Under the pieces are notes generated by a model. The model saw only the letters and a program-made list of their open reading frames with translations, ran no database searches and was not told the DNA's origin. A program made the translations under genes and the position numbers. 54,974 nucleotides of DNA from Bacteroides sp. (GTDB lineage: Bacteria > Bacteroidota > Bacteroidia > Bacteroidales > Bacteroidaceae): the NCBI GenBank assembly GCA_019416685.1, contig DXWV01000038.1, positions 1 to 54,974 of the forward strand. The letters are read 5' to 3'. Positions within the stretch are counted from its first letter, which is position 1; each line of letters begins with the position of its first letter. Below, piece by piece: positions 44,258 to 53,512 of this stretch.

Positions 44258-47200
44258 TTAAAAAGTTAATTGAACCCCCAAGTTAATAACCCGCTGAATA
44301 GGATAACCCAGTCCGTTCCCCCCCATCTCAATATCCCACATATGGAATCCGCTGAGCACAAACAAGTTATTACCACTACAATAAATACGGGCAGAATTTA
44401 TATAAGCCTTTTTTGTCAATGTTTCCGGGAAGGTATATCCAACTTCCAACGTCTTCATACGCAGAAAAGCTCCGTTACGCATAAACCAGGTACTCTTTTG
44501 AATATTATTCTCCATACGAGTACTGCTCAGACGTGGCCACAAAGCGTAGATATTACGATTGGTTTCTGTCCAGTGATTATCAGCATAAGCCTTTAGCAAA
44601 GGAATGTCTTTCCACATTGATACATTATCCCAGTTAGTGTCTTCATACACATGCACAAACGGAGAAGTGTTTTTAGCATCCAGCCAGAAAGTAGAACGGG
44701 CAGATCCCTGGAAGAAAGCCGAAACATCAAAACGTGCACTACCAAAAGAGAAGCCAAAGCCATAAATAATTTCCGGAACAGTCGGAAAGCCAATAGGTAC
44801 CTGGTCAAGTTCAGTAATCTGTCCATCACCATTTACATCACGATATTTAATATCACCGGCCCCATATTCGCCAAATGTCTGCTTCGGAGAGTTAGCCACA
44901 TCGGCCTCATCGATAAACAGGCGTTCTGCAATATAACCATATTCCTGTTTCAGAGACTGCCCTACATGAAGTTTATACTTTTCGTTGTATTCCGGTTCTT
45001 CATATTTCAGGAACTCACTATGAGCATACGTAAAGTTACCATGTAATTGTAACCACATCCCCTTTCGGAACACTTTGTTATAATCTACAGATAAATCCAA
45101 TCCTCTCGCTTTCGCCTCACCCACATTAGCACGTACCTTTGCCGAAAGTCCCATAGTAGAAGGAATAGACTCACGGTCCATCAGGATATTGGTACGATGT
45201 TCCGTAAAATAATCCACCTGTACATTCAGACCGTCAAACAACGACAGTTCAAGACCATAATTAGACTTATAAGCCTTCTCCCAAGTAATATCCCGGTTAT
45301 CATAACGCCTTACTGTTACTCCGTTCTTTGTATAATTAAAGTCTGTACCAAAACCATAACTCTTACCACTATCATTTGCATCTACCTCAGACAGATAGAA
45401 GAAACGGTCATCTTCGTCACCAATAGCATCATTTCCTACCAAGCCATACGTATATTTCAATTTAAACTTAGGAAGCACCTTCTTCAACGGTTCCCAGAAT
45501 TTTTCATTGGAAATATCATAACCTATACCGATAGCAGGAAAAAAGCCATAGCGTTCGGAACGATAAAAACGTTCGGAACCATTATAACCAAAGTTAAATT
45601 CAGCCATATACCGATTATTAAAAGCATAGGTAAAACGACCGGACAATCCCTGATTACGATAGGGCAAAGACTTTTGCAGATTATCTTTTTGTGAGTCGTC
45701 TTTAATATTCGATACTCTTTTTTCACGACGCTGATATACCAGCAAACCGCTTACATCATGGTCCCCAAAAGAACGGTTGTAAGACATCGCAGCCTCCATA
45801 TATACAGTAGACTGTACATCCGTCCAGGAACCGGTAGACTCCAGGTATTCCGTCGGATTTGAATCCTCATTCAATTGCATAATAGAATATGAACCTCCTT
45901 TGTCATAAGAACTTACATTATAGAAGTAAGGACTCGATGCACGACCTACTTCAAAATAAGCATAACGGGACGTGTTGAATAAACCGCGTACATTCAGTCC
46001 CTTGGTGATGAATGACAAATCCTGCTTCAATTCAAATTGTGCATCCATTGTCGACTTAGAATAATCCTTATATCCTTTGGTCAATTCCGCATAAGGATTC
46101 GTATATTCCACATTATTATTATACAGTGCGTTACCATACAGCACATGTTTAGCAGAAGGAAGATCGGAAGTAGGGTAATAGGCCGGAAACAATACCGGAT
46201 TAGAAACCATAATCTTCTTATACATCGTATCTCCTCCATCAAGCGGTCCGGTATAATCATCAAATGTACCTGCCAACCGGACAATTGCTTCGGTCGTTTT
46301 CGTCAGATTAATATTTACATTCGATCTCAGCTGGTAAGTGCTCAGATCAATGTTATTTTTATAACCGGCATACTTATCATTCTTCAGATTACCATTATCT
46401 TTCGAAAAAGTGGCAGCAATATAATAACGAGCCACTTTACCACCACCACTCACACTCAGGTTAGCGCGCTGGTTTGCTACCAGCGGATTGGTCATCAGCT
46501 TGCGCCAGTCATTAGCCGGATACAAATACGGATTCTTACCGGCAATTGTATTGGCTATTTTCTCACGTGAATATGCCAAAGGAGCCAACGGATTGCGTGT
46601 TGTTACCGCCTCATTCGCCATTTGCATATAAGTGATCGGATCTGCCAGCTCTATATTCGATGTATTGGAAGAGAAGGAATTCTCTACACGCAGACTGACC
46701 TTAGCCGGCCCCTCCTTACCTTCTTTTGTCTGTACCTGAATAACGCCATTGGCACCACGCGCACCATATAAAGCCGTAGCCGTAGCATCTTTCAGAATAG
46801 AGAAGGCAGCTATATCATCCGGTTGCAAACGTGCCAGTTCAGTAGAAGTAGTTTCAATACCATCAATCAAAATCAACGGATCTTTCTTATAGCCGAAAGT
46901 TGTTACACCACGAATAAAAAAGTCAGCATTGTCCTGCCCCGGTTCACCACTGCGCTGATAAGCAATCAAACCGGACATACGCCCCGCCAGTGCAGTAGTC
47001 AGGTTACTGGAAGGCACCTTTAAAGCCGCAGGCTTTACCGTCTGGATAGAACTAACCATACTCTCTTTTTTCTGCGTACCAAATGCTACCACCACTACTT
47101 CATCAATACTGACAGCATCTTCTTTCATTTCCACATCAATACGTTTCTGATTTCTCACTACAATTTCCTGTGTTTGCATTCCTAAGAAAGAAAACACCAA

Positions 47201-47452
47201 TGTAGATCCGGCAGGCACATTAGACAGTGTATATTCACCATCCAGGTCAGTAGTTACCCCGTTGGTCGTACCTTTTACTACTACGGTTACAGCAGGTAGC
47301 GGTTCACCCAATTCATCTTTAACTACCCCCTTCACCACTCTGTTATCGAGCATCTCTGCATAACCCGATACACTACAGGAAAACAGCAACAAGGCCAAGA
47401 TGAACTTAAATACTTTCCGAAAAGAAAGCTTTTCAAACATGTGTTTTTCCAT
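44258..47452 (-). CDS. SusC/RagA-family TonB-dependent transporter (PUL 2)
   Basis: 1064 residues. After the signal peptide there is a carboxypeptidase-regulatory-like domain (GVVKDELGEPLPAVTVVVKG), a TonB-box region (DEVVVVAFGTQKKESMVSSI), a plug (ALAGRMSGLIAYQRSGEPG, LILIDGIETT, YGARGANGVIQVQTKEG) and a barrel ending VINLGVQLTF. No STN domain is present. It is the first gene of PUL 2. No regulator gene stands beside it, in contrast to PUL 1. Confidence 0.96.
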   Translation of the reverse strand: MEKHMFEKLSFRKVFKFILALLLFSCSVSGYAEMLDNRVVKGVVKDELGEPLPAVTVVVKGTTNGVTTDLDGEYTLSNVPAGSTLVFSFLGMQTQEIVVRNQKRIDVEMKEDAVSIDEVVVVAFGTQKKESMVSSIQTVKPAALKVPSSNLTTALAGRMSGLIAYQRSGEPGQDNADFFIRGVTTFGYKKDPLILIDGIETTSTELARLQPDDIAAFSILKDATATALYGARGANGVIQVQTKEGKEGPAKVSLRVENSFSSNTSNIELADPITYMQMANEAVTTRNPLAPLAYSREKIANTIAGKNPYLYPANDWRKLMTNPLVANQRANLSVSGGGKVARYYIAATFSKDNGNLKNDKYAGYKNNIDLSTYQLRSNVNINLTKTTEAIVRLAGTFDDYTGPLDGGDTMYKKIMVSNPVLFPAYYPTSDLPSAKHVLYGNALYNNNVEYTNPYAELTKGYKDYSKSTMDAQFELKQDLSFITKGLNVRGLFNTSRYAYFEVGRASSPYFYNVSSYDKGGSYSIMQLNEDSNPTEYLESTGSWTDVQSTVYMEAAMSYNRSFGDHDVSGLLVYQRREKRVSNIKDDSQKDNLQKSLPYRNQGLSGRFTYAFNNRYMAEFNFGYNGSERFYRSERYGFFPAIGIGYDISNEKFWEPLKKVLPKFKLKYTYGLVGNDAIGDEDDRFFYLSEVDANDSGKSYGFGTDFNYTKNGVTVRRYDNRDITWEKAYKSNYGLELSLFDGLNVQVDYFTEHRTNILMDRESIPSTMGLSAKVRANVGEAKARGLDLSVDYNKVFRKGMWLQLHGNFTYAHSEFLKYEEPEYNEKYKLHVGQSLKQEYGYIAERLFIDEADVANSPKQTFGEYGAGDIKYRDVNGDGQITELDQVPIGFPTVPEIIYGFGFSFGSARFDVSAFFQGSARSTFWLDAKNTSPFVHVYEDTNWDNVSMWKDIPLLKAYADNHWTETNRNIYALWPRLSSTRMENNIQKSTWFMRNGAFLRMKTLEVGYTFPETLTKKAYINSARIYCSGNNLFVLSGFHMWDIEMGGNGLGYPIQRVINLGVQLTF

Positions 47453-47856
47453 ACATAATTATTTTAAATCATCACTTAATTTCATTACAAGATTATACAC
47501 TCATAAGAATTATGTTTATCATATGCAAAGGAAGCTTAAAAAGGAAAAGCAATCAATAGACAAAAACGTTATGGATATGGAGAATCTTACCCAAAGAAAA
47601 GGTCAATCAGCCTCCTCCCTTATAGCATGAATTTATCCTCCGGAGATTTTGTACAAAAGTTATTAAAACAAGGAATAAACAAACATTTTACACGAATACC
47701 GTTTGTTTTAATAACAAGAACTTTTAGAGTTCTGCTACAACCAGAAGAAAAACTGCATAAAGAGCCGCAATAACATGCAACAGAAACTGCATATTATCAC
47801 TTTATCCGGATATAAATGCATTTATTCCGACACATTAATTACAATTTCATTACTTC

Positions 47857-47944
47857 AAACACTCCGAGACTCTACGAGGAACGATGCGAATGTCGTAGAG
47901 AAACGATAAGAGTGTCGTAGAGAAACCTCTGAATCTCTACCGGA
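47857..47944. repeat. Array C: four degenerate units of about 22 bp
   Basis: Units begin with AAAC or a variant near 47857, 47880, 47901 and 47923. Two contain the identical 14-mer TGTCGTAGAGAAAC (47891-47904 and 47913-47926, 22 bp apart). The first unit carries the reverse-complement word CTCTACGA (47870-47877), and the last ends CTCTACCGG. This is less regular than arrays A and B but has the same size, copy number and mixed orientation. Confidence 0.65.
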
Positions 47945-48543
47945 CTACCTGTTTTTCCGCTGGTTGCCCCCCGAAACAGAGCTATCCAAAAATAGAATAA
48001 AGAACAAGATAAATAATATTTGGAAGCAAACTGCATAGTAAATACAAAACAAGGGTACAAAATAAATCCAAGCAGAATAAAACCCTAACAATCCGAAAAA
48101 TCCAATTCCTCAATAAAGACAATTCCAGGCACCTTTGCTGTCTCTCTCCCCAAACAAGCGAATGCTCGGAGCTCAGGAATATCACTTTGACAGTCTGACA
48201 TTTTGATACATACACCACATTTATATTACGTTAATTCATTGGTACATCTGTGATGAATCAAATCCATGTCGGCTAACTAAAATCTTAGGAGGAGTCAGTC
48301 ACTATTACAACTATTTTTCTATAAGCTTGGAATATACTTCTTATCGCCTTATTATAAAAGTTTTGGAAGGAGTGCCCGATTTTGAGATAATGAATTGACA
48401 ATCATTCTTATTTGCTACGTTTTGCTTTGGCTTACTTTCAAAGTAGCTCAAAAACAGAAATAATGCTTTTCCTCTATATACAAGCATCGTTCTGCACGAA
48501 AACATCTAAATTAAAGGGGAAAAAATATATTTAGACCAAAAAC

Positions 48544-48575
48544 TTTCTGAATATCAGCTCTCTTCATTATCTTTG
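48544..48575 (+). promoter_or_regulatory. Promoter of the type I restriction operon
   Basis: TATCTTTG at 48568-48575 is a perfect -7 match. A partial -33 box (TTTC, 48544-48547) lies 20 bp upstream. The ATG of hsdR at 48621 gives a leader of about 40 nt that includes an inverted repeat. Confidence 0.6.
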
Positions 48576-48577
48576 TA

Positions 48578-48607
48578 ACTTCCGATAATATTTACATTAT
48601 CAGAAGT
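48578..48607 (+). promoter_or_regulatory. Inverted repeat at the hsdR transcription start, candidate operator or leader hairpin
   Basis: ACTTCCGATAAT (48578-48589) and ATTATCAGAAGT (48596-48607) are reverse complements at 11 of 12 positions around a six-base loop. It starts three bases after the -7 box and ends 13 bases before the ATG, covering the ribosome-binding region. Confidence 0.6.
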
Positions 48608-48620
48608 AAAAACGGTGATT

Positions 48621-50927
48621 ATGGATAAAAAAACATTAACTGAAGAAGATATAAAGTTGCGTTTTATTACTCCGTCTATTACAAATGCCGGATGGAAAAA
48701 CAATTTGATACGCATGGAATATTACTTTACCGACGGTAGAGTAATATTCCAAGGGAATGTTCATGCTCGCCAAAAAGGCAAGAAAGCCGATTATTTACTA
48801 CATAGTTCGCCCAATCACCCCATAGCCATTGTTGAGGCAAAAGACAACACCAAGCCGTTAGGTGGAGGTATGCAGCAGGCTATGGAATATGCACAAATCC
48901 TTGATATTCCATTCGCCTATAGTTCTAATGGCGACGGTTTCTTAGAACATGACTTTCTTACTGCCAAAGAGCGAGAACTGACATTAGAAGATTTTCCATC
49001 ACCTGAAAGCCTTTACAAACGTCTTGTTGAATTTAAAGGTTTCACTCCCAAAGAATTAATTGCTATCTCGCAGCCTTTCTATTCAAGTCCATATACTTAT
49101 GAGCCACGATATTATCAGCGTATCGCCGTCAATCGTACAGTTGAAGCTATAGCAAAAGGACAAAATCGAGTACTGATTGTCATGGCAACCGGTACAGGTA
49201 AAACCATCACTGCCTTTCAAATCATTCATCGGTTACGTACTTCTGGTCTGAAGAAAAAAATACTATATTTGGCAGACAGAAATATTCTTATAGACCAAAC
49301 TATGGTGCAAGACTTTAAACCATTTAAAAAAGTGATGACTAAGATGCAAAATGCTAAAATAGATTCAGCTTTTGAAGTTTACATGGCTTTGTACCATCAA
49401 TTGATATCAAATGACGAGAATAAAGAAGACCCATTTAAGCAGGTACAACCTTCATTCTTCGACCTTATCATTGTGGACGAGTGTCACCGAGGTAGTGCAA
49501 AAGACGATTCTGCGTGGCGAAAAGTACTGGAATACTTCTCTTCCGCAACCCAAATTGGACTTACGGCAACTCCAAAGGCAGAAGATGGAGCAAATAATCT
49601 GGACTATTTTGGCAAACCTATATACATCTACTCATTATTGCAAGGCATTCAAGATGGATTCCTTGCCCCTTACCGAGTTACCAACAGCTATATCAATATA
49701 GATATGCAAGGATATATGCCCGAAGAGGACGAAATGGACTTGCATAATCGATTAATAGAACAAAAATTCTATCAACGCAAAGATATTGGTAGAAATATCG
49801 CATTTGTAAAACGCCGGGAAGTCGTAGCGTATCGTATTACCAAAATGTTAAAACAAATCGGGCGCATGACAAAAACTATTGTTTTCTGTTCGGATATAGA
49901 TGAAGCAGAAGTCATGCGTTCTTTGTTAGTGACAATGAATGCCGATCTTTGTCACAAGGATTCCCGTTATGTGATGCGTATAACAGGGGATGATAATGTG
50001 GGTAAAAAACAGTTGGATAACTTTATTGATGTTGACCAGCCTTACCCTACAATCGTTACCACTTCCGAATTGTTGGCAACAGGTGTAGACTGTAAAACCT
50101 GTGGCCTGATAGTTCTTGATAAAGAAATTGGTAGTATGACAGAGTTCAAACAGATTATTGGCCGTGGAACCAGATTACGTACAGATAAAGGTAAATGGCA
50201 CTTAGAAATACTTGATTTTCGCAATGCCACAGCTAAATTCAAGGATCCGGCTTTTGATGGTGACCCTGAACCGCCCGTTACTCACCCAAAGCCTTATTCA
50301 CCAGTGAGCACTCCTCCCAAAGTTGTACATGAACCACCTGTAGAATACAAAAAGGTTGAGAAATATTTAGTCAATGGTGAGGAAATCTGTATATCAACAG
50401 AAATCGTCTCCTTTTTAGGAGAAGACGGTAAAACCATGCGGACTGAAAGCATTACTGATTTCACGAAGAAACAAATACGCAAACGATATGCAACTCTTCA
50501 TGATTTTATAAAGAATTGGACAGAAGCGGAACGTAAAAAGGCTATAGTAGAAGAACTACAAGATTACCATGTATTGGTAGATGCCGTCCGTGCGAAGAAT
50601 CCGGCATTAGCCGAAGCTGATATCTTCGATGTAATTTGTCATATAGCTTATGATCAAACTCCATTAACAAGGCGAGAACGTGCTAATAACGTGAAAAAGC
50701 GCAATTATTTTGCCAAATACGAAGGTAAAGCCCGTAAGGTACTGGAAGCTTTGCTCGAAAAATATGCAAACAATGGTATTCTTGATATTGAAGATGAAGA
50801 TATCTTGGATAATGCTCCTTTCAACAAAATTGGTACACCGCCAAAGATAGTCAAACTATTTGGTGGCTTGTCTAATTTTGAAAAGGCTCTAAAAGAACTG
50901 GAAACAGAAATTTATAACGTAGCATAA
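48621..50927 (+). CDS. hsdR: Type I restriction enzyme, R (endonuclease/translocase) subunit
   Basis: 768 residues from ATG at 48621; a GTG two codons upstream is open but less likely. The size fits the shorter EcoEI-like HsdR class. The nuclease motif AIVEAKDN (residues about 69-76) is followed by the SF2 translocase: Walker A VMATGTGKTITAF, Walker B/DEAD box VDECHRG, motif III GLTATP, motif V TSELLATGVD and motif VI QIIGRGTRLR. A C-terminal helical domain probably docks on the methylase. The complex cuts unmodified DNA after translocation. It is the first gene of the operon. Confidence 0.95.
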   Translation: MDKKTLTEEDIKLRFITPSITNAGWKNNLIRMEYYFTDGRVIFQGNVHARQKGKKADYLLHSSPNHPIAIVEAKDNTKPLGGGMQQAMEYAQILDIPFAYSSNGDGFLEHDFLTAKERELTLEDFPSPESLYKRLVEFKGFTPKELIAISQPFYSSPYTYEPRYYQRIAVNRTVEAIAKGQNRVLIVMATGTGKTITAFQIIHRLRTSGLKKKILYLADRNILIDQTMVQDFKPFKKVMTKMQNAKIDSAFEVYMALYHQLISNDENKEDPFKQVQPSFFDLIIVDECHRGSAKDDSAWRKVLEYFSSATQIGLTATPKAEDGANNLDYFGKPIYIYSLLQGIQDGFLAPYRVTNSYINIDMQGYMPEEDEMDLHNRLIEQKFYQRKDIGRNIAFVKRREVVAYRITKMLKQIGRMTKTIVFCSDIDEAEVMRSLLVTMNADLCHKDSRYVMRITGDDNVGKKQLDNFIDVDQPYPTIVTTSELLATGVDCKTCGLIVLDKEIGSMTEFKQIIGRGTRLRTDKGKWHLEILDFRNATAKFKDPAFDGDPEPPVTHPKPYSPVSTPPKVVHEPPVEYKKVEKYLVNGEEICISTEIVSFLGEDGKTMRTESITDFTKKQIRKRYATLHDFIKNWTEAERKKAIVEELQDYHVLVDAVRAKNPALAEADIFDVICHIAYDQTPLTRRERANNVKKRNYFAKYEGKARKVLEALLEKYANNGILDIEDEDILDNAPFNKIGTPPKIVKLFGGLSNFEKALKELETEIYNVA

Positions 50928-50940
50928 AATAAAAATAAAT

Positions 50941-52458
50941 ATGGCTGTAAATAATATAGTAAAACGTCTACAGAATATCATGCGCCAAGATGCGGGTATC
51001 AATGGTGATGCTCAACGGATAGAACAAATGGTATGGATGTTTTTCTTAAAAGTATATGACACTCAAGAAGAAACATGGGAGTACAAGGCAAAGAAAGAGA
51101 AACAAACATTTGAGTCCATAATACCCGATAAATTAAGATGGAGGAACTGGGCGGTTGATGAGAAAGATGGAAACGCCTTGACAGGAGAATCTTTACTGTT
51201 TTTCATTAACAACGAGTTATTCCCAACATTAAAAGGATTGGATATTACACACGAAACGCCACGCTCAAAAGCTATTGTAAAAGAAGTTTTTGAAGACCTG
51301 AATCAATACATGAAAAATGGCGTACTGCTTCGCCAAGTTATAAACATCATCAATGAAATAGAATTTGATGATGCTGAAGACCGCCACATGTTTGGTGATA
51401 TCTATGAAGGGATTTTGAAAGATTTGCAATCTGCCGGAAATGCCGGAGAGTTTTATACTCCACGGGCACTGACCGATTTCATCATTCAACAACTTAATCC
51501 ACAATTGGGAGAAATTGTTGGAGACTTCACATCTGGTACAGGTGGCTTCCTTACTTCTGCGCTCAATTATTTAGCTCCGCAGATACAGACTACAGATGAT
51601 GGACGTTTGTTTCAGCAATCCATTTTGGGACAAGAATGGAAACCATTACCTTATCTGCTTTCTATTACCAACCTGCTACTCCACAACATTGAAGCTCCTA
51701 ACATACGGCATTGTGATTCTTTGGGTATAAAAATGTCAGACTTTAAAGAGTGTGACAAAGTAAATGTCATAGCCATGAATCCTCCTTACGGAGGTAGTAC
51801 AAATATTGCAGCTAAGAGTAATTTTCCAATGGAGTTCCGAAGTAGCGAAACCTCCGACCTTTTTATGGTTTTGATTATGTATCGCCTAAAAGCGGATGGC
51901 CGTGCGGCTGTCATTGTACCTGATGGTTTTCTTTTTGGAGTAGATGGTGCTAAGTTTGCCATTAAGGCCAAAATGCTACGGGATTTTAATCTGCATACCA
52001 TCATTCGTTTACCGGGAAGCATTTTTTCACCTTATACTTCCATCGCAACCAATGTGTTGTTCTTCAATAATGAAAAAGCAGAGGACAGTGCTGACAACTA
52101 CAAGACTAAAGAAACATGGTTCTATCGAATGGATATGCCGGAAGGATATAAGCACTTCTCTAAGACTAAGCCAATGAGATTAGAGCATTGTCAACCTATC
52201 ATGAAATGGTGGAACGATAGGAAAGAGATAATCACTGAAGACGGAAACGAAAAATCACGCTGTTTTACAGTGGAGGAGCTAATGGCATTGGATTGTAATT
52301 TCGATCAATGTAAGTTTCCGAAAGAAGAGGAAGAAATTCTTCCTCCAGCAGAATTGCTTGCTGACTATTTCAAAAAGCGTGCGGCTCTTGACCATGAGAT
52401 AGACAAGACATTGTCCGAAATACAGAAGATTTTGGGTATAGAAATTAAGTTAGACTGA
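50941..52458 (+). CDS. hsdM: Type I restriction-modification methylase, M subunit
   Basis: 505 residues, the normal size. An N-terminal helical domain (about 5-140) precedes the methylase fold with the SAM-binding motif DFTSGTGGF (195-203) and the catalytic N6-adenine motif NPPYGG (280-285). A C-terminal segment follows that should contact HsdS. It methylates adenine at the site chosen by HsdS. It starts 13 bp after hsdR. All motifs are intact, so the enzyme should be active. Confidence 0.96.
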   Translation: MAVNNIVKRLQNIMRQDAGINGDAQRIEQMVWMFFLKVYDTQEETWEYKAKKEKQTFESIIPDKLRWRNWAVDEKDGNALTGESLLFFINNELFPTLKGLDITHETPRSKAIVKEVFEDLNQYMKNGVLLRQVINIINEIEFDDAEDRHMFGDIYEGILKDLQSAGNAGEFYTPRALTDFIIQQLNPQLGEIVGDFTSGTGGFLTSALNYLAPQIQTTDDGRLFQQSILGQEWKPLPYLLSITNLLLHNIEAPNIRHCDSLGIKMSDFKECDKVNVIAMNPPYGGSTNIAAKSNFPMEFRSSETSDLFMVLIMYRLKADGRAAVIVPDGFLFGVDGAKFAIKAKMLRDFNLHTIIRLPGSIFSPYTSIATNVLFFNNEKAEDSADNYKTKETWFYRMDMPEGYKHFSKTKPMRLEHCQPIMKWWNDRKEIITEDGNEKSRCFTVEELMALDCNFDQCKFPKEEEEILPPAELLADYFKKRAALDHEIDKTLSEIQKILGIEIKLD

Positions 52459-52495
52459 TTTAGTACATGTTGAGTATCAATTTAATGGATAAATT

Positions 52496-53512
52496 ATGAA
52501 AGATTTGACAGTCTCCGATATCGAGCGCCAGAATGTGCTGAACAATCGTTTTGCAGTTGATAGGATACAAAAACACCTTGATATAACGGGAATGCTATTT
52601 GATGGAGAGTATCGATTTACAAAAAAAATGGTTGCCGATTTCTATGAAGTAGATACGTCTACCATAGACCGTTATCTTTCGTTGAATAGTGATGAGCTAA
52701 AACATAATGGATATGTTTTATGTAAGGGTAAGTCACTGAAAGAGTTTAAATTGCACTTTGCTCACCTTATAAATGAGGCGAGCAAAACCACTCAACTCGG
52801 TTTGTTCAATTTCCGGGCATTTTTAAACATCGGCATGTTGTTAACGGAAAGTGAAAAAGCAAAAGCTGTACGTAGTATGATTTTAGATTTGGTAATAGCT
52901 ACCATCAATGAAAAGACAGGTGGGGGAACAAAATTCATCAATCGTAGGGATGTACATTACATACCTGCTGCAATCGCTGAAGAAAACTATCGCAAAAATC
53001 TTACTTCTGCAATCAATCAATGCGTAAACGGGCATCAAACCTATAAGTATGCACAAGTTACAGACCTTATTTACAAAGCAGTGTTCAAAGAGAACGCAAA
53101 AGAATATCGTGAAGTACTCAATTTAAATGCCAAGGACAATGTGCGCCATACGCTTTATGCAGAAGTATTACTTGTAATATCCTCTTTTGAAAATGGTGTG
53201 GGAGCTGTCATTCAGGAACAGTATAAGGCAAAACATAACGTTAAATTAACCATGGAAGAAGTCGAAGATATTGTCAATGAACTTGCTGAGCATCCTATGC
53301 AAAAGCCATATTTAAATGATGCACGAACAAAGATGGCTTCAAGAGATTACAGTTTCCGTGATGCTTATCATGGGAATATTGTTAATTATCTGAAAGCTGT
53401 AACACCCGAAGAGTTCGAACGTTTTATAGGCGACCAATCTATTGATTTTGACCACATTTTGGAAGAAAATAAAGATGTGCTTAAACGGTTAAAACAAGCA
53501 GAGGATGAGTGA
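52496..53512 (+). CDS. RhuM-like/DNA-binding protein, candidate antitoxin or regulator
   Basis: 338 residues with no signal or membrane helix. An N-terminal segment (about 40-72: YRFTKKMVADFYEVDTSTID) reads like the winged HTH of RhuM-family proteins. The body is mostly helical and the C-terminus is acidic (KRLKQAEDE). It lies 37 bp after hsdM and overlaps the Fic/Doc gene by 8 bp. Order, size and overlap suggest it neutralises or regulates the downstream toxin-like protein, and it may bind the inverted repeat in the operon's leader. The name RhuM-like is by resemblance of the HTH region; the rest is not recognised. Confidence 0.65.
   Translation: MKDLTVSDIERQNVLNNRFAVDRIQKHLDITGMLFDGEYRFTKKMVADFYEVDTSTIDRYLSLNSDELKHNGYVLCKGKSLKEFKLHFAHLINEASKTTQLGLFNFRAFLNIGMLLTESEKAKAVRSMILDLVIATINEKTGGGTKFINRRDVHYIPAAIAEENYRKNLTSAINQCVNGHQTYKYAQVTDLIYKAVFKENAKEYREVLNLNAKDNVRHTLYAEVLLVISSFENGVGAVIQEQYKAKHNVKLTMEEVEDIVNELAEHPMQKPYLNDARTKMASRDYSFRDAYHGNIVNYLKAVTPEEFERFIGDQSIDFDHILEENKDVLKRLKQAEDE

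Larger units (their letters stand above)
47453..48620. other. 1.17-kb divergent spacer between PUL 2 and the restriction operon
   Basis: Apart from array C (47857-47944) and the hsd promoter and hairpin at its right end, I see no gene here. Short open frames on both strands are AT-rich and match nothing I recognise. The left end must hold the susC promoter, but no clean TAnnTTTG was found. The middle (about 47950-48540) shows no repeat, tRNA or transposase remnant that I can name. Confidence 0.6.

Noticed and set aside
47627..47773. A 48-codon plus-strand open frame (MNLSSGDFVQKLLKQGINKH...) in the susC-hsdR spacer
   Set aside because: It lies antisense to the expected susC leader, has no clear ribosome site or promoter, and matches nothing I recognise. 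Chance is likely in a 1.2-kb spacer.
47982..48218. A 78-codon minus-strand open frame, leucine-rich, possibly a small membrane protein
   Set aside because: AT-rich composition gives Leu/Phe/Ile codons by chance, and there is no promoter or ribosome site and no neighbour that would explain it.
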